A DNA stretch of 53,736 nucleotides, taken from contig MJCC01000008.1 in NCBI GenBank assembly GCA_001766655.1, positions 524,704 to 578,439 on the forward strand, read 5' to 3'. Below the pieces are notes generated by a model that did not search any database, was not told the origin of the DNA, and saw nothing but the letters and a program-made list of their open reading frames with translations. The stretch is from Phytomonas francai (lineage: Eukaryota > Euglenozoa > Kinetoplastea > Trypanosomatida > Trypanosomatidae). Each line of letters starts with the position of its first letter. Position 1 is the stretch's first letter. Positions 30,116 through 38,464 of the stretch are shown here, in pieces. The position numbers and the translations under genes are program-made.

Positions 30116-30549
30116 AAAATGAAAAAAGCCTCCTAGGAGTGAAATAAACCTAGGGGAAAAAAAGCTAACACTGTGTGATCGCCCGTTCCTTATAAACATG
30201 AGCCAATTGATAAAAATAATAATAATAAGAAAAGAAACGTTCAAGAAATGCCTATACGTCTGCATACAATATATTTCATGCAAGAAAAAAAAAGGTTTAT
30301 AAGACAATTACTCTACCAAACACGCGAGTGAGCCACACCACATGTCGTTTCGGATCGTGCATATGCACCATTCTATATCACATGTGCGTGTGTGCGTTAT
30401 CGGCTTCATATTTATCCGTTTATTTTTTATACTTTCTTAGAAACGAACCCTTAGTATAACAACAAGGAACATCAAAGATGTGCCACTGTCATGACAGCAC
30501 CCGCTGCTCGTCTAGCGATCCCAGCTCAACCTCCTCGATCCCCATGTCT

Positions 30550-30606
30550 CCCTCCCTCACCCCACCCCACCCCACCCCACCTCACCTCACCTCATCCCAC
30601 CCCTCC
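30550..30606 (-). repeat. (GGGGT)n / GGT-rich tract in MRT4 3' UTR, potential G-quadruplex
   Basis: The plus strand reads CCCCA repeats followed by CCTCA repeats, so the mRNA sense has four GGGG runs separated by single T, with further GGG runs on both sides. It begins within ten bases of the MRT4 stop codon. Four adjacent G4 runs with one-base loops form a classic quadruplex-forming pattern. Confidence 0.75.
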
Positions 30607-30613
30607 TGGGCTT

Positions 30614-31294
30614 TCACGCCTTGCCATCGGCCTTCTTGGTGCCGATCTTCTTCGCGACCCCGTCCCGCCAGTGCGCCGTGAGCTCGATCGTAAACTGGGC
30701 CGACTGCACGCCGAAGAGCTTGAGGAGCTGCGCGGCCTCGGCGCTGAGGGTGTCCCCGGCCTCGCAGACGGTCGTTTCCTGCAGGAGGACGATCACGCCC
30801 TTGTCGAGTTTGATCGCCAGCCCCAGCCGCGCGAGGTGGTCGAAGAGGTTGTGCGGGAACTGCGCGAGCGGCCCGGCCGGCAGGACGAGCGAGGCCGCCG
30901 CCGTCTGCCCCGCCCGCGCGAAGACGGCCGCGCCGACGCCCGCGAAGTACCCCTTCACCGCCCGCTTGTCGAGCCTCGTCAAAAGAAGCCCGCAGTGGCC
31001 GGAGAGGAAGGGCGCGAGTTTGTGCAGCCCGGGCCGCCGCGCGCCCGCCTCGTCGCGGCCGATCGCGATCTGCATGAGCTTATTATTGCCGAGGAAGAGC
31101 CGGCTGTCCGCCGCGCGCTCCTCGCGGATCTGCTGGAGAATGTTCGTGCGGATGTTGTGCAGGCGAAGCGTGTAGACCTCCGGGTACACCTCCAGCGCCT
31201 CGCGGATGCGCTCGATGAGGCGATCCTTGTCCTCCCGCGTCTTCGCCTGGGTTTTGGTGAGCGAGATGACCTTGGCGCGCTTCGATTTTGGCAT
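30614..31294 (-). CDS. MRT4: MRT4, P0-like 60S assembly factor
   Basis: 226 aa. Mrt4 occupies the P0 site on nucleolar pre-60S particles and is swapped for ribosomal stalk protein P0 during maturation. The start 'MPKSKRAKVISLTKTQAKTR' is nearly the family consensus. 'ADSRLFLGNNKLMQIAIGRD' (about 70-88) is the Mrt4 form of the L10/P0 motif. 'HCGLLLTRLDKRAVKGYF' and 'AGPLAQFPHNLF' match the L10-like insertion domain, and 'LLKLFGVQSAQFTIEL' is near the end. No acidic P-stalk tail is present, as expected for Mrt4 rather than P0. The open frame reaches an ATG at 31453. However, a CCTTTTTTTCGTCGC...GATACAG acceptor at 31305 lies between that ATG and the canonical start, so I use 31294. Stop TGA. 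Confidence 0.94.
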   Translation of the reverse strand: MPKSKRAKVISLTKTQAKTREDKDRLIERIREALEVYPEVYTLRLHNIRTNILQQIREERAADSRLFLGNNKLMQIAIGRDEAGARRPGLHKLAPFLSGHCGLLLTRLDKRAVKGYFAGVGAAVFARAGQTAAASLVLPAGPLAQFPHNLFDHLARLGLAIKLDKGVIVLLQETTVCEAGDTLSAEAAQLLKLFGVQSAQFTIELTAHWRDGVAKKIGTKKADGKA

Positions 31295-31304
31295 GACGGC
31301 GGCC

Positions 31305-31335
31305 CTGTATCGAAACGAAGCGACGAAAAAAAGGA
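31305..31335 (-). promoter_or_regulatory. trans-splice acceptor for MRT4
   Basis: Sense-strand TTCCTTTTTTTCGTCGCTTC followed by GTTTCGATACAG, with AG at 31306-31305, eleven bases upstream of the canonical Mrt4 ATG. Confidence 0.7.
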
Positions 31336-31473
31336 ACTCTTTATTGGTGTGGTAAAATAGGTGCCCCTCTGTTTGTGCTTCGAAGAGAAATTGATGGAGG
31401 TAAAGGTATCCTACAGACGTTTGAAATTGATTAAATAAACAAAAAACATTCATACGGATATTTTAAAACCATA

Positions 31474-31500
31474 CCCCCCCCCCTCCCCCCCCACACACAC
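31474..31500. repeat. interrupted poly-C with (CA)n
   Basis: C10 T C8 followed by CA repeats. It is a similar design to the tract at 2200-2225. Confidence 0.9.
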
Positions 31501-31746
31501 ATGCTTCAGATCAATTTAATTCATTAATTCTACTTTTTGTATCCGACAATTATAGATGTATATAGGGATTAAAGGGATAATTAGAAATATAAGCAAAAAA
31601 CCTCACGTACAAAGATATAGAAGTATTTTCCATAAATATATCAAAAATAGATTTCTTAAGTAAATTCTGAAAGTAAACCGATTTATATCGGAACTTATAT
31701 ATCTATCAAAAAAGCAAGTGAATTATAACAAACAAGAAAAGGTTTC

Positions 31747-33132
31747 CTAGTAAGAACCAAAGACCTTGAGCCCAAAATTATGAATATAGGCCGTTGTCGA
31801 GAAGTTTTCCCCCTCGTACCAGGAATGTCCTTGCCCGAACAAACGGACCAATTCCACTGATAACGGTTCAGTCTTAGCCTTTGTCTCGGATTCCTTCGGT
31901 ACATCAGCAGCAAATTGAGGGTAAGTGGCACTGCGATATAAATATGCAATAAAAGCTTTATTCTGGTACATTCTTTCTTCCTTGCTTAGACGCACTATAC
32001 CATTTTTAGTTTTGGAAAAATACCTCGACTGTGCGTATCTCGTCGAAGCAGCAGTAGGGGACGGGGAGCCCTTCCCTTTGTTTTCCGATAAGATCGTTGC
32101 ACTGAATGCCATCGGATCCACGCCGTTGTCGATCCCGCCGTTTTGGTTAGGGCTGCACACGTCGTACAGGATGTTCTGCGCCTCAGTCGTGTTGATCGTC
32201 GTGTGCGAACTCTTGATATTGCAGCCAGTTCGGGAAGCCCAACCAAGTGTGTTACTCATGATGGACGGGAATCCCATTAGGTAGAAGCCATCCCAGGGCA
32301 CCCAGAAATCATCATCCCCGTGGATCATAAGCACGCTCGCACGCGAGCTGTGGTTGCGCAGCGCCGACGTGCACACCTGCAGCCCCTCCTCATTCCCCGG
32401 GCTCATCTCGACCACGCCGGAGACGGAGGCCACCGCGCGGAAGACCTCGGGCATCGTGCACGCGAGCACCTCCGACAGCATCGCGCCATTGCTGAAGCCC
32501 ACGGCGAGCACCTTCGCGGGGTCCACGCAGACGCCGTTCGAGACCACCCGCACCACCTCGTGCGCGAACTCGAGGTCGTCGGGGGTGTCGCTGAAGAACC
32601 CGCAGCACGTCCCCGCGTTCCAGCCCCGCCCCAACCACCCAATCGTCCCACACGCGCTCGCGAGAATGAAGCCGTCCTTCTCCGCATAGGCCATAAATCC
32701 CGTGTGCTCCAGGAAGCTGTGGCATTCGTCCTGGAGGCCGTGGAAGAGAAGCTGGAGGGCGACAGCGGCCTGCCCCCCGCCCTGTCGCCGGCGGCGCGTG
32801 TAGGAGAGCGGGATGTAGAGTACGAAGCGGCGGTCCCCCGAGGGGGTCGCCACGATGACGTCCACAGGCTTCCCGACCGGGAACTTCGGCGGTTTCTCAC
32901 ACCAGCTCGCCTTGCCGTCTGCGAAAGCCCCTGGCGCGGCGTCGTTAGAAATGCGAATCTCCTCCGACTTTAATTCGCCTTGATTGCTTGGGATATAAAA
33001 AGCTTCATCAGAGGCAGTCCGGTTTGCATCGGGCGAGTGGTCCAGAATGGAACCTGCTGCAGCAGGTATACTCGAAGTTACCAATAAGGATACCAGGAAG
33101 AGCAAAATAGTAAGACAGGAAAAAGGCACCAT
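31747..33132 (-). CDS. secreted PHB-depolymerase-like esterase (feruloyl-esterase/LpqC type)
   Basis: 461 aa. The N terminus MVPFSCLTILLFLVSLLVTS is a clear signal peptide. The fold is the alpha/beta hydrolase of the esterase-PHB family. 'LQLLFHGLQDE' (127-135) forms the oxyanion region. 'GWLGRGWNAGTCCG' (165-178) is the typical W-G-CC signature. The nucleophile elbow is 'VGFSNGAM' (Ser214), the acid is in 'HGDDDFWVPW' (Asp273-275), and the catalytic His is in 'GQGHSWYEG' (His436). Members act on polyhydroxyalkanoates or feruloyl/acetyl esters. The natural substrate here is unknown. There are several N-glycosylation sequons. The family is mainly bacterial and fungal, so ancient transfer is possible, though composition does not single this gene out. 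Stop TAG. Confidence 0.85.
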   Translation of the reverse strand: MVPFSCLTILLFLVSLLVTSSIPAAAGSILDHSPDANRTASDEAFYIPSNQGELKSEEIRISNDAAPGAFADGKASWCEKPPKFPVGKPVDVIVATPSGDRRFVLYIPLSYTRRRRQGGGQAAVALQLLFHGLQDECHSFLEHTGFMAYAEKDGFILASACGTIGWLGRGWNAGTCCGFFSDTPDDLEFAHEVVRVVSNGVCVDPAKVLAVGFSNGAMLSEVLACTMPEVFRAVASVSGVVEMSPGNEEGLQVCTSALRNHSSRASVLMIHGDDDFWVPWDGFYLMGFPSIMSNTLGWASRTGCNIKSSHTTINTTEAQNILYDVCSPNQNGGIDNGVDPMAFSATILSENKGKGSPSPTAASTRYAQSRYFSKTKNGIVRLSKEERMYQNKAFIAYLYRSATYPQFAADVPKESETKAKTEPLSVELVRLFGQGHSWYEGENFSTTAYIHNFGLKVFGSY

Positions 33133-33406
33133 TTGGTATTTTTTGTGTTTTTAAAAAAAATAAAAAAAAAGAATATTAGACTCTTATATTTGTTGACTAC
33201 CCCCACCCCCATGCAGAATGAATAGAATTAGAATCCGATATTACATTGAGAATTCTCCAAAAAGTTCAAGAATGCGCTTCCTGCATACAACTCGGTAGGA
33301 CATGCGAATTCACTTACTCTCATTGTGCTACACATCGTCGTATTTGTGCACGGATGTGTACATTTTTTCACTATTCTCAGTGCTGATGTTTAGGTAGTGG
33401 ATTTTA

Positions 33407-34108
33407 TCAAATAGCTTCCCCACACGGTCGGTCAACAGTTTTTCCCAAGTATCTTTTCAGCAGGACCAATGCCTTGGAGCGGTGCGATATAGCATTTTTC
33501 TCGGATATCGTCATCTCCGCGAACGTCTTGGCGTAGGCTGGGTTTTGTTCCTCCGGGGCAAAGATGGCATCCCAGCCGAAGCCCTTCTCCCCCCGCGGCG
33601 CGTCTACAATCTTTCCCGGGCAGACCCCCTCGAACTGAACCACCAACGGCTCCCCTGTTTCCGGGTTTATGCCATAGCAGTAGGAGAATATGCACACGGC
33701 CGCCGCGAGCCGGTGATGCTCGTCCTGGTGATTGTCAAAGCCATCCGCCAGACGTGTGAGCGACGCGGTGCCGAGCGCGCGCAGAAACCACTTGATGTAG
33801 GGCCCCGGCATGCCCTTCAAGGCATCAAAGCCAAGCGAGGTATCCTCCACGAGAACCGGCGTGAAGCCGCCACCGTCGGGGTGGCTCCCGTCCGACAACT
33901 TATTCACCTGGCGAAAGGCCTCCACGGCTTTCAAAAAGCTGACTTTGGCAGCGGTGCTGGTTTGTAGCTCCGGAAGGTCCATGTCAAGGGCCTGGAGCCG
34001 GATGTGAGAGAGCTCCGAGAGGCCATGCTCCACCTCCTGCAGTTTTCCCGCATTGCCCGTTACGAAGACGACGACCTTCGCATCGCTGGACGATCCCAGG
34101 GACAACAT
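33407..34108 (-). CDS. ITPA: inosine/xanthosine triphosphate pyrophosphatase (ITPA)
   Basis: 233 aa. It hydrolyses ITP, dITP and XTP to monophosphates and so cleans the nucleotide pool. Canonical motifs are all present: 'VFVTGNAGKLQEVE' near the N terminus, 'VLVEDTSLGFDALKGMPGPY' with the catalytic-site acids, 'IKWFLRALG', 'GFGWDAIFAPE' and 'YAKTFAEMTISEKNAISHRS'. Length is slightly above that of human ITPA. An in-frame ATG at 34261 would add 51 residues. The acceptor TTTTCTTCATATCCAAG at 34116 lies right before the internal ATG at 34108, and homology starts immediately after it, so I prefer the short form. A mitochondrial long isoform by alternative splicing cannot be excluded. Stop TGA. Confidence 0.96.
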   Translation of the reverse strand: MLSLGSSSDAKVVVFVTGNAGKLQEVEHGLSELSHIRLQALDMDLPELQTSTAAKVSFLKAVEAFRQVNKLSDGSHPDGGGFTPVLVEDTSLGFDALKGMPGPYIKWFLRALGTASLTRLADGFDNHQDEHHRLAAAVCIFSYCYGINPETGEPLVVQFEGVCPGKIVDAPRGEKGFGWDAIFAPEEQNPAYAKTFAEMTISEKNAISHRSKALVLLKRYLGKTVDRPCGEAI

Positions 34109-34487
34109 TTTGGCACTTGGATATGAAGAAAATATAAGGGTATAAAATGACGCGTATCCTTCACAGGGAATGACCGAGTTTGCTTCCTTCACTTTTCCTT
34201 TCCCTGAGATCGCGTGAAAACGAGCGTGGCGCTTTGGTAAAAACGAATATAGGAAAACCATTAAGAGAAGGTGTCATAAAGCGCAACAGTAGAAAAGGCA
34301 AGTGATCCCAGCTACCGTCACCTTCGAGGATCATACCAGGAGAAAGAGAATTATAATTAACGCAGGCGTTTGCTTCACCAAGAACTTTACGTAGTTTATT
34401 CATGAGCTTCTCACACCTTCTCCATACATTACACCTTGCGCAGATCTGTATTTTGGCAATCCAAAGCCTCTCCCAGGCGGCATTGCC
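34109..34487. other. intergenic spacer with a small open frame
   Basis: An 80-codon ATG frame on the minus strand (34161-34403, starts MNKLRKVLGEANACVNYNSL) is open. It lacks a good acceptor before it and overlaps the ITPA upstream region, so it is left as a weak candidate. The rest is untranslated sequence with pyrimidine tracts. Confidence 0.4.
34116..34140 (-). promoter_or_regulatory. trans-splice acceptor for ITPA
   Basis: Sense-strand CCTTATATTTTCTTCATATC followed by CAAG, with AG at 34117-34116, seven bases before the short-form ATG. Confidence 0.55.
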
Positions 34488-37400
34488 TTACCTGCCTTCC
34501 GCTCCCGCATCCGTTATTAGAGCCTCCTCTGAACCTGCGGAGTCGTCATCGTTATCTTTTGCAGGCGCCGATCTCGACGTATCGGTTAGGTCGGGAAACC
34601 GCGGCGCGAATGCCGCTCGGACGGCTGCGTGCTCGAACTCGGCATCCTCGAAAGCCCGGAGAAGCTTCCGTGCGTCGGACTCGCTAAAAAGCTCCGCGAC
34701 TTCGAGGGCCCGCCGCGCGCAGCATTCGAAGACGGTCTCGACCCTCACCCCGAGCGCCGCGTAGCTGAACGCGACCGTCGCCACGTCGGCCGGGCTCAGA
34801 AGGTGCGCGACCGTCTGCACGCGCCGCGCGAACTCGACGAAAAGCCTCTCGTACCGCATCCCCACGAGCGCGTAGGCCTCGAGCATCCCCGCCATGCACG
34901 CGGGACGGAACTCCGCGCGGAGCTGGATCGCGCGGTCGGCCAGGCTCGCGAAGAGCTTATAATGCCAGAGGTTCACGCGCGCGTAGGCCTGGACGACGTT
35001 CCGCAGGTCCGGCGGGCCGCCGTAGAGCCCGATATGCCGCACCCGCGCGATCATCTCGATGAAGAGCTGATCATGCCGGACCCCGGCGGCCGCGAAGGCC
35101 GCCAGCAGCTCCGCGATCGTCGTCGCCGCGATCTCGTTTTTGTGCAAAATCGCGCGATCGGCGAGGAGGGCGAAGAGTTCGTCCTTGGCCGTCCCCGCAA
35201 GCGCGTGGGCGCGGGCCAGGGCCGCCATCGTCGCCGGCGACGCCGACGGCACCTGCTCAATCGCGCGGAGGGAAAGCTCGTGGAAGAGCGCGTCCTCGGC
35301 GAGGCCCGCGCGCGCGAGGGAGAGGAGGACCTCGGCCACGGCGTCGGCATCCCGCACAAGCGCCTCGAGGTGCCCCCGCAGCGCCGCCAGGAAGAGCCGC
35401 AGACAGCGCGCGTACCGCGGGTAGCCGTCGTCGACGGACTCGCGGAGAAAGGGCTCGGAGAGGCGCGAGAGGACGGACAGCAGCTCGACGGCCTCGCGGA
35501 GGCCGAGCTCCGCGCGCGTGGCCGGCGCCTCCGCGAGGAAATCGCGGCAAACCCGCGCGAGCAGCCGCCCGGTCAGCCGCGCGTCCTGCACGTCCATGCG
35601 GATCAGCGCGAGCTGGGCGGCCACGAGGTGCTCGAGGGCGACCCCCCCGCCCTCCCCCCCCTCCTCGTCCGCGGCGAGCTGCACAAGCCGCTCCGTCAGC
35701 CCCCAAACCACCTTGAAATTCCACACCAACATCTTCGAGTACGCCGCGAGGAGCCGCGCGAGCTCGGCCGCGCAGTTCTGCGCGCCTGACAGCAGCCCGA
35801 GCACGCGCGGCGCGGCGCTCACGAAGGGCGCCGTCGAGGCGTACCCCACGAGCGCGAAGCCCCCGAGCAGGTCGGCGAGCTGGCCGAGCGAAAGCTCCTC
35901 GGTCGCGGCGAAAACCCGCAGCCGATCGGAGACGGCCTCGCAAAACTTGTCGTTCCGCACCCTCGCCTTGCCGTAGTACCGCATCAACAAGGCGATCTGA
36001 TTCGCAGAGGCCCGGGAGACGTACTTGACGAGGACCCCCGCCGCGTCCCGCATGATGCCGCGGGTCGCCTTCCCGGGAACCTCGCAGGCGTACTTTAGAA
36101 AGTAAAAAACATCGTTGACGCTCCAGATATCCAGGTGGTTCCTGACAATGAGGGAAAGCTCTCGCGCGTGAGTTTCAACCAACCCATCGACTAAAAGACA
36201 GGTGAGCTGAAAAGGGTGAAGCGAGCCGTTGTGTTGGCTATTCCGCTTGCTAAGATAGGCAATGTAGCGCGCGGAAAGCGCCTCGGCATCCGCACGGTAG
36301 ACTGGATCGCGCACGAAGCAGCGCAAAACCGCGTGAACAGCCATGGGGACCTGATTGCAGACCTCATGCGTCGCCTTACGCACGGCGTTCGCCATAAACT
36401 GCAAAATAAACTCGGGAATAGGCCCCTTTAATGCCACCTCTTCCGCCTTGCGAGGGGAGGCACCCTCGGATAGAGAGGAGCACGACAAAAACACCTCAAG
36501 AATTCGAGCTCCCGTGCTTAGCAAAACCACCTCTGTCCCCTTTGAAAGTTCTGAATCCGCCGCGCACTTTTCAAAGTACATCTCGAGGTGCTTCAAGACC
36601 TGAGCACGCAGCGCTTCAAGGGCGTCGGGCGACACGAATTCGCAAAGTGAAGAATTCTCAGCTGCACCTATCTCAACTAAAATTTCCATCTCCGCCACCG
36701 ACAGCGGCTCCTCTGTGGAATCCCTGGACTGGGGTTCGCGCTGCAAATGCCTCTGTATTCGATTATAGATCCCGGTAATGATGCTTTCAAAAGCGTTCCG
36801 ATAATCCCGCAGTGGGGCAAAATTCTTCGCAATCGTGAGCACATCCATAAACGAGAGGGCCTCCAGATCGCAGTCGCGCAGCGTAGCCCAGAGCCCCTCG
36901 GCGAATGTCACCCACGCGGTATTCCCTTTAAGTTTTTGAAAAATTGACGAGCCCCACCTCTCTCCTTGCGCCGTCGAGGCCCCTACCGAGTCCAGCAAAA
37001 ACACAACGTCGGAAAGCGGAAGCGTCCGAATCGAGACGCACTCCAGCCGCTCCCTGAGCCTGTTTGCCATCGGCATCAGCGAGCCATCCGCCCCGGGCGA
37101 GAAAAGAACCCGGAGAAGGGCGCCCAAAACGACGATCTGCGCGGAAATCGGGAACCCCTCGGCGGAGTCGCCGTCAACGCTCGCGAGCGGAGCCGCCGAA
37201 GGAGAAGAGGAGGAGGCGGGGGGGGCGATGTGCGGATGCAGGCCCTCGCGCGCGAGGGCGCCCACGACGCGCGCGAGGTCGCCGTACCGCAGCGCGATGA
37301 GCGCGCGGAGGAGGTGCGCGGCCGTCGTCGGGGAGGCCGCGGCCCCGCGCAGGGCGAACCACTCGGCGACCTCGCGGAGCATCGGCAGGTCCGGCGGCGC

Positions 37401-37913
37401 CCGCAGCTGCGCGAGGAGGTGGACGCACTGCAGCGCCGTCCCGACGTCAAGGTCCGGCGCGCGCGCGACGATCGAGGACGAAAAGGAAGACAACGACGAC
37501 GACGAAGGCCCTCCGCCTTCGCTTTCGCCCTCGCCTTTCCCCCCCCCGCCGCCCTCAATGAGCTCGCGGAGGATGGCCACGCGCTGGGCCTCGGTCGGGC
37601 AGCGCCGCAGCTCCTCGCGCGCGCGGCGGAGGTGCCCGCCGAGCAACCGCCCACTGGCGGACGAGGAAGAGGGCGGGAAAGGAGGAGCACCTCCACCTCC
37701 CGAGAAAGCCCCCGTCGAGGATTTTGTAAACCGAGAAGCGGAGCTGCACACACGGAGGCTCTGATAAAGGGGCAACGAAAACAACGCGAGGCGATTATCC
37801 GCGAGGGCCCTGCTATGAGTTGCCGCGTGAAACGGGAGGTATCCGCCGCATATAGAGAAGTGGACGATGGCGGCGTTGATGGACACCGCTAAAAGTCGGG
37901 AAGAACAACGCAT
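34488..37913 (-). CDS. large mitochondrial HPR/OPR-like helical-repeat protein, 1141 aa
   Basis: The exact gene is not recognised. The first 70 residues are Arg/Ser/Ala-rich with a hydrophobic patch, as in mitochondrial presequences. Most of the rest is an alpha-helical solenoid. The last ~250 residues show units of about 37 residues with a common skeleton: 'DELFALLADRAIL', 'IAELLAAFAAAGVRHDQLF', 'NVVQAYARVNLWHYKLF', 'GMLEAYALVGMRYERLF' and 'VAFSYAALGVRVETVF'. This spacing matches the PPR-related heptatricopeptide class found in organelle RNA-binding proteins of protists. No RAP or nuclease domain is seen at the C terminus, which is acidic. It is likely a mitochondrial rRNA/mRNA binding or mitoribosome assembly protein (inference). 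GC-rich blocks at the two ends flank a lower-GC middle (about 36.0-36.9 kb). Confidence 0.8.
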   Translation of the reverse strand: MRCSSRLLAVSINAAIVHFSICGGYLPFHAATHSRALADNRLALFSLPLYQSLRVCSSASRFTKSSTGAFSGGGGAPPFPPSSSSASGRLLGGHLRRAREELRRCPTEAQRVAILRELIEGGGGGKGEGESEGGGPSSSSLSSFSSSIVARAPDLDVGTALQCVHLLAQLRAPPDLPMLREVAEWFALRGAAASPTTAAHLLRALIALRYGDLARVVGALAREGLHPHIAPPASSSSPSAAPLASVDGDSAEGFPISAQIVVLGALLRVLFSPGADGSLMPMANRLRERLECVSIRTLPLSDVVFLLDSVGASTAQGERWGSSIFQKLKGNTAWVTFAEGLWATLRDCDLEALSFMDVLTIAKNFAPLRDYRNAFESIITGIYNRIQRHLQREPQSRDSTEEPLSVAEMEILVEIGAAENSSLCEFVSPDALEALRAQVLKHLEMYFEKCAADSELSKGTEVVLLSTGARILEVFLSCSSLSEGASPRKAEEVALKGPIPEFILQFMANAVRKATHEVCNQVPMAVHAVLRCFVRDPVYRADAEALSARYIAYLSKRNSQHNGSLHPFQLTCLLVDGLVETHARELSLIVRNHLDIWSVNDVFYFLKYACEVPGKATRGIMRDAAGVLVKYVSRASANQIALLMRYYGKARVRNDKFCEAVSDRLRVFAATEELSLGQLADLLGGFALVGYASTAPFVSAAPRVLGLLSGAQNCAAELARLLAAYSKMLVWNFKVVWGLTERLVQLAADEEGGEGGGVALEHLVAAQLALIRMDVQDARLTGRLLARVCRDFLAEAPATRAELGLREAVELLSVLSRLSEPFLRESVDDGYPRYARCLRLFLAALRGHLEALVRDADAVAEVLLSLARAGLAEDALFHELSLRAIEQVPSASPATMAALARAHALAGTAKDELFALLADRAILHKNEIAATTIAELLAAFAAAGVRHDQLFIEMIARVRHIGLYGGPPDLRNVVQAYARVNLWHYKLFASLADRAIQLRAEFRPACMAGMLEAYALVGMRYERLFVEFARRVQTVAHLLSPADVATVAFSYAALGVRVETVFECCARRALEVAELFSESDARKLLRAFEDAEFEHAAVRAAFAPRFPDLTDTSRSAPAKDNDDDSAGSEEALITDAGAEGR

Positions 37914-38464
37914 TGAGTATAAAAGAAGAAGAAGAAAACGGCCTCCGCAAGCACACTCTATTGGTAGAAAAAGGAGTTAGATGCAGTAAGGCCACCAGGG
38001 CGTGTAAATGTGAACTGAATTATAACAAAAAGTGTAAAATAAGGGTGTAGATGGATCTGATATACTCCCTCTGGCTGTGTACAAACGACCCTTCCTTTTT
38101 CCTTGTTGAATCGCCTGTACCTTTACTCTACCTCTCCCCTCCTAGCTCTTTCTCTATTGAGCTTGCGATGAGAAAAAAACCCGACAGAACATTCGATGAA
38201 GAGTATAAGGAATAAGTATGATAATAATAATAATAATAATAACAGGTTCCATCCGTTGTATTGTAAATTGTGTAGGAAAAAATTCCATCCAAGCGCATTA
38301 AATAAAAAGTGAAAGCTATCACAACGCTCCACAGACACACATACATATACCCATAGCAAAATTGAAACAGTAATAACGTAGTAATAAGCCTTCTTTGAAA
38401 AGGCATTCATCCAAATGAAGTGAGCACACGATCCATGGGGCATGAGAGAAATCTTCAACCGGCC
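37914..38464. other. intergenic spacer with (ATA)n
   Basis: Two overlapping minus-strand frames here (38128-38406 and 38123-38443) owe their Leu or Tyr runs to an ATA/TAA microsatellite at 38218-38241, so neither is accepted. It holds the acceptor CTACCAATAG upstream of the 1141-aa gene. Confidence 0.5.
38218..38241. repeat. (ATA)n trinucleotide repeat
   Basis: Eight near-perfect ATA units. Shorter AAT/ATA runs occur at about 3208-3222 and 45209-45224. Confidence 0.85.

Larger units (their letters stand above)
30072..30613. other. intergenic, with G-rich 3' UTR element
   Basis: No gene is seen. It contains the CCCCA-type repeat just downstream of the MRT4 stop and the acceptor of the VPS9 gene. 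The rest is AT-rich. Confidence 0.6.
31295..31746. other. intergenic spacer with C-tract
   Basis: No gene is seen. It contains the acceptor of MRT4, an interrupted C-run with CA steps (31474-31500), and AT-rich 3' UTR of the esterase gene. Confidence 0.6.

Noticed and set aside
34629..35789. 386-codon plus-strand frame
   Set aside because: Arg/Glu-rich antisense shadow of the repeat protein, with no recognisable domain.
38123..38458. two overlapping minus-strand frames with Leu or Tyr runs
   Set aside because: The runs are encoded by an ATA/TAA microsatellite and the two frames exclude each other, so neither looks like a gene.
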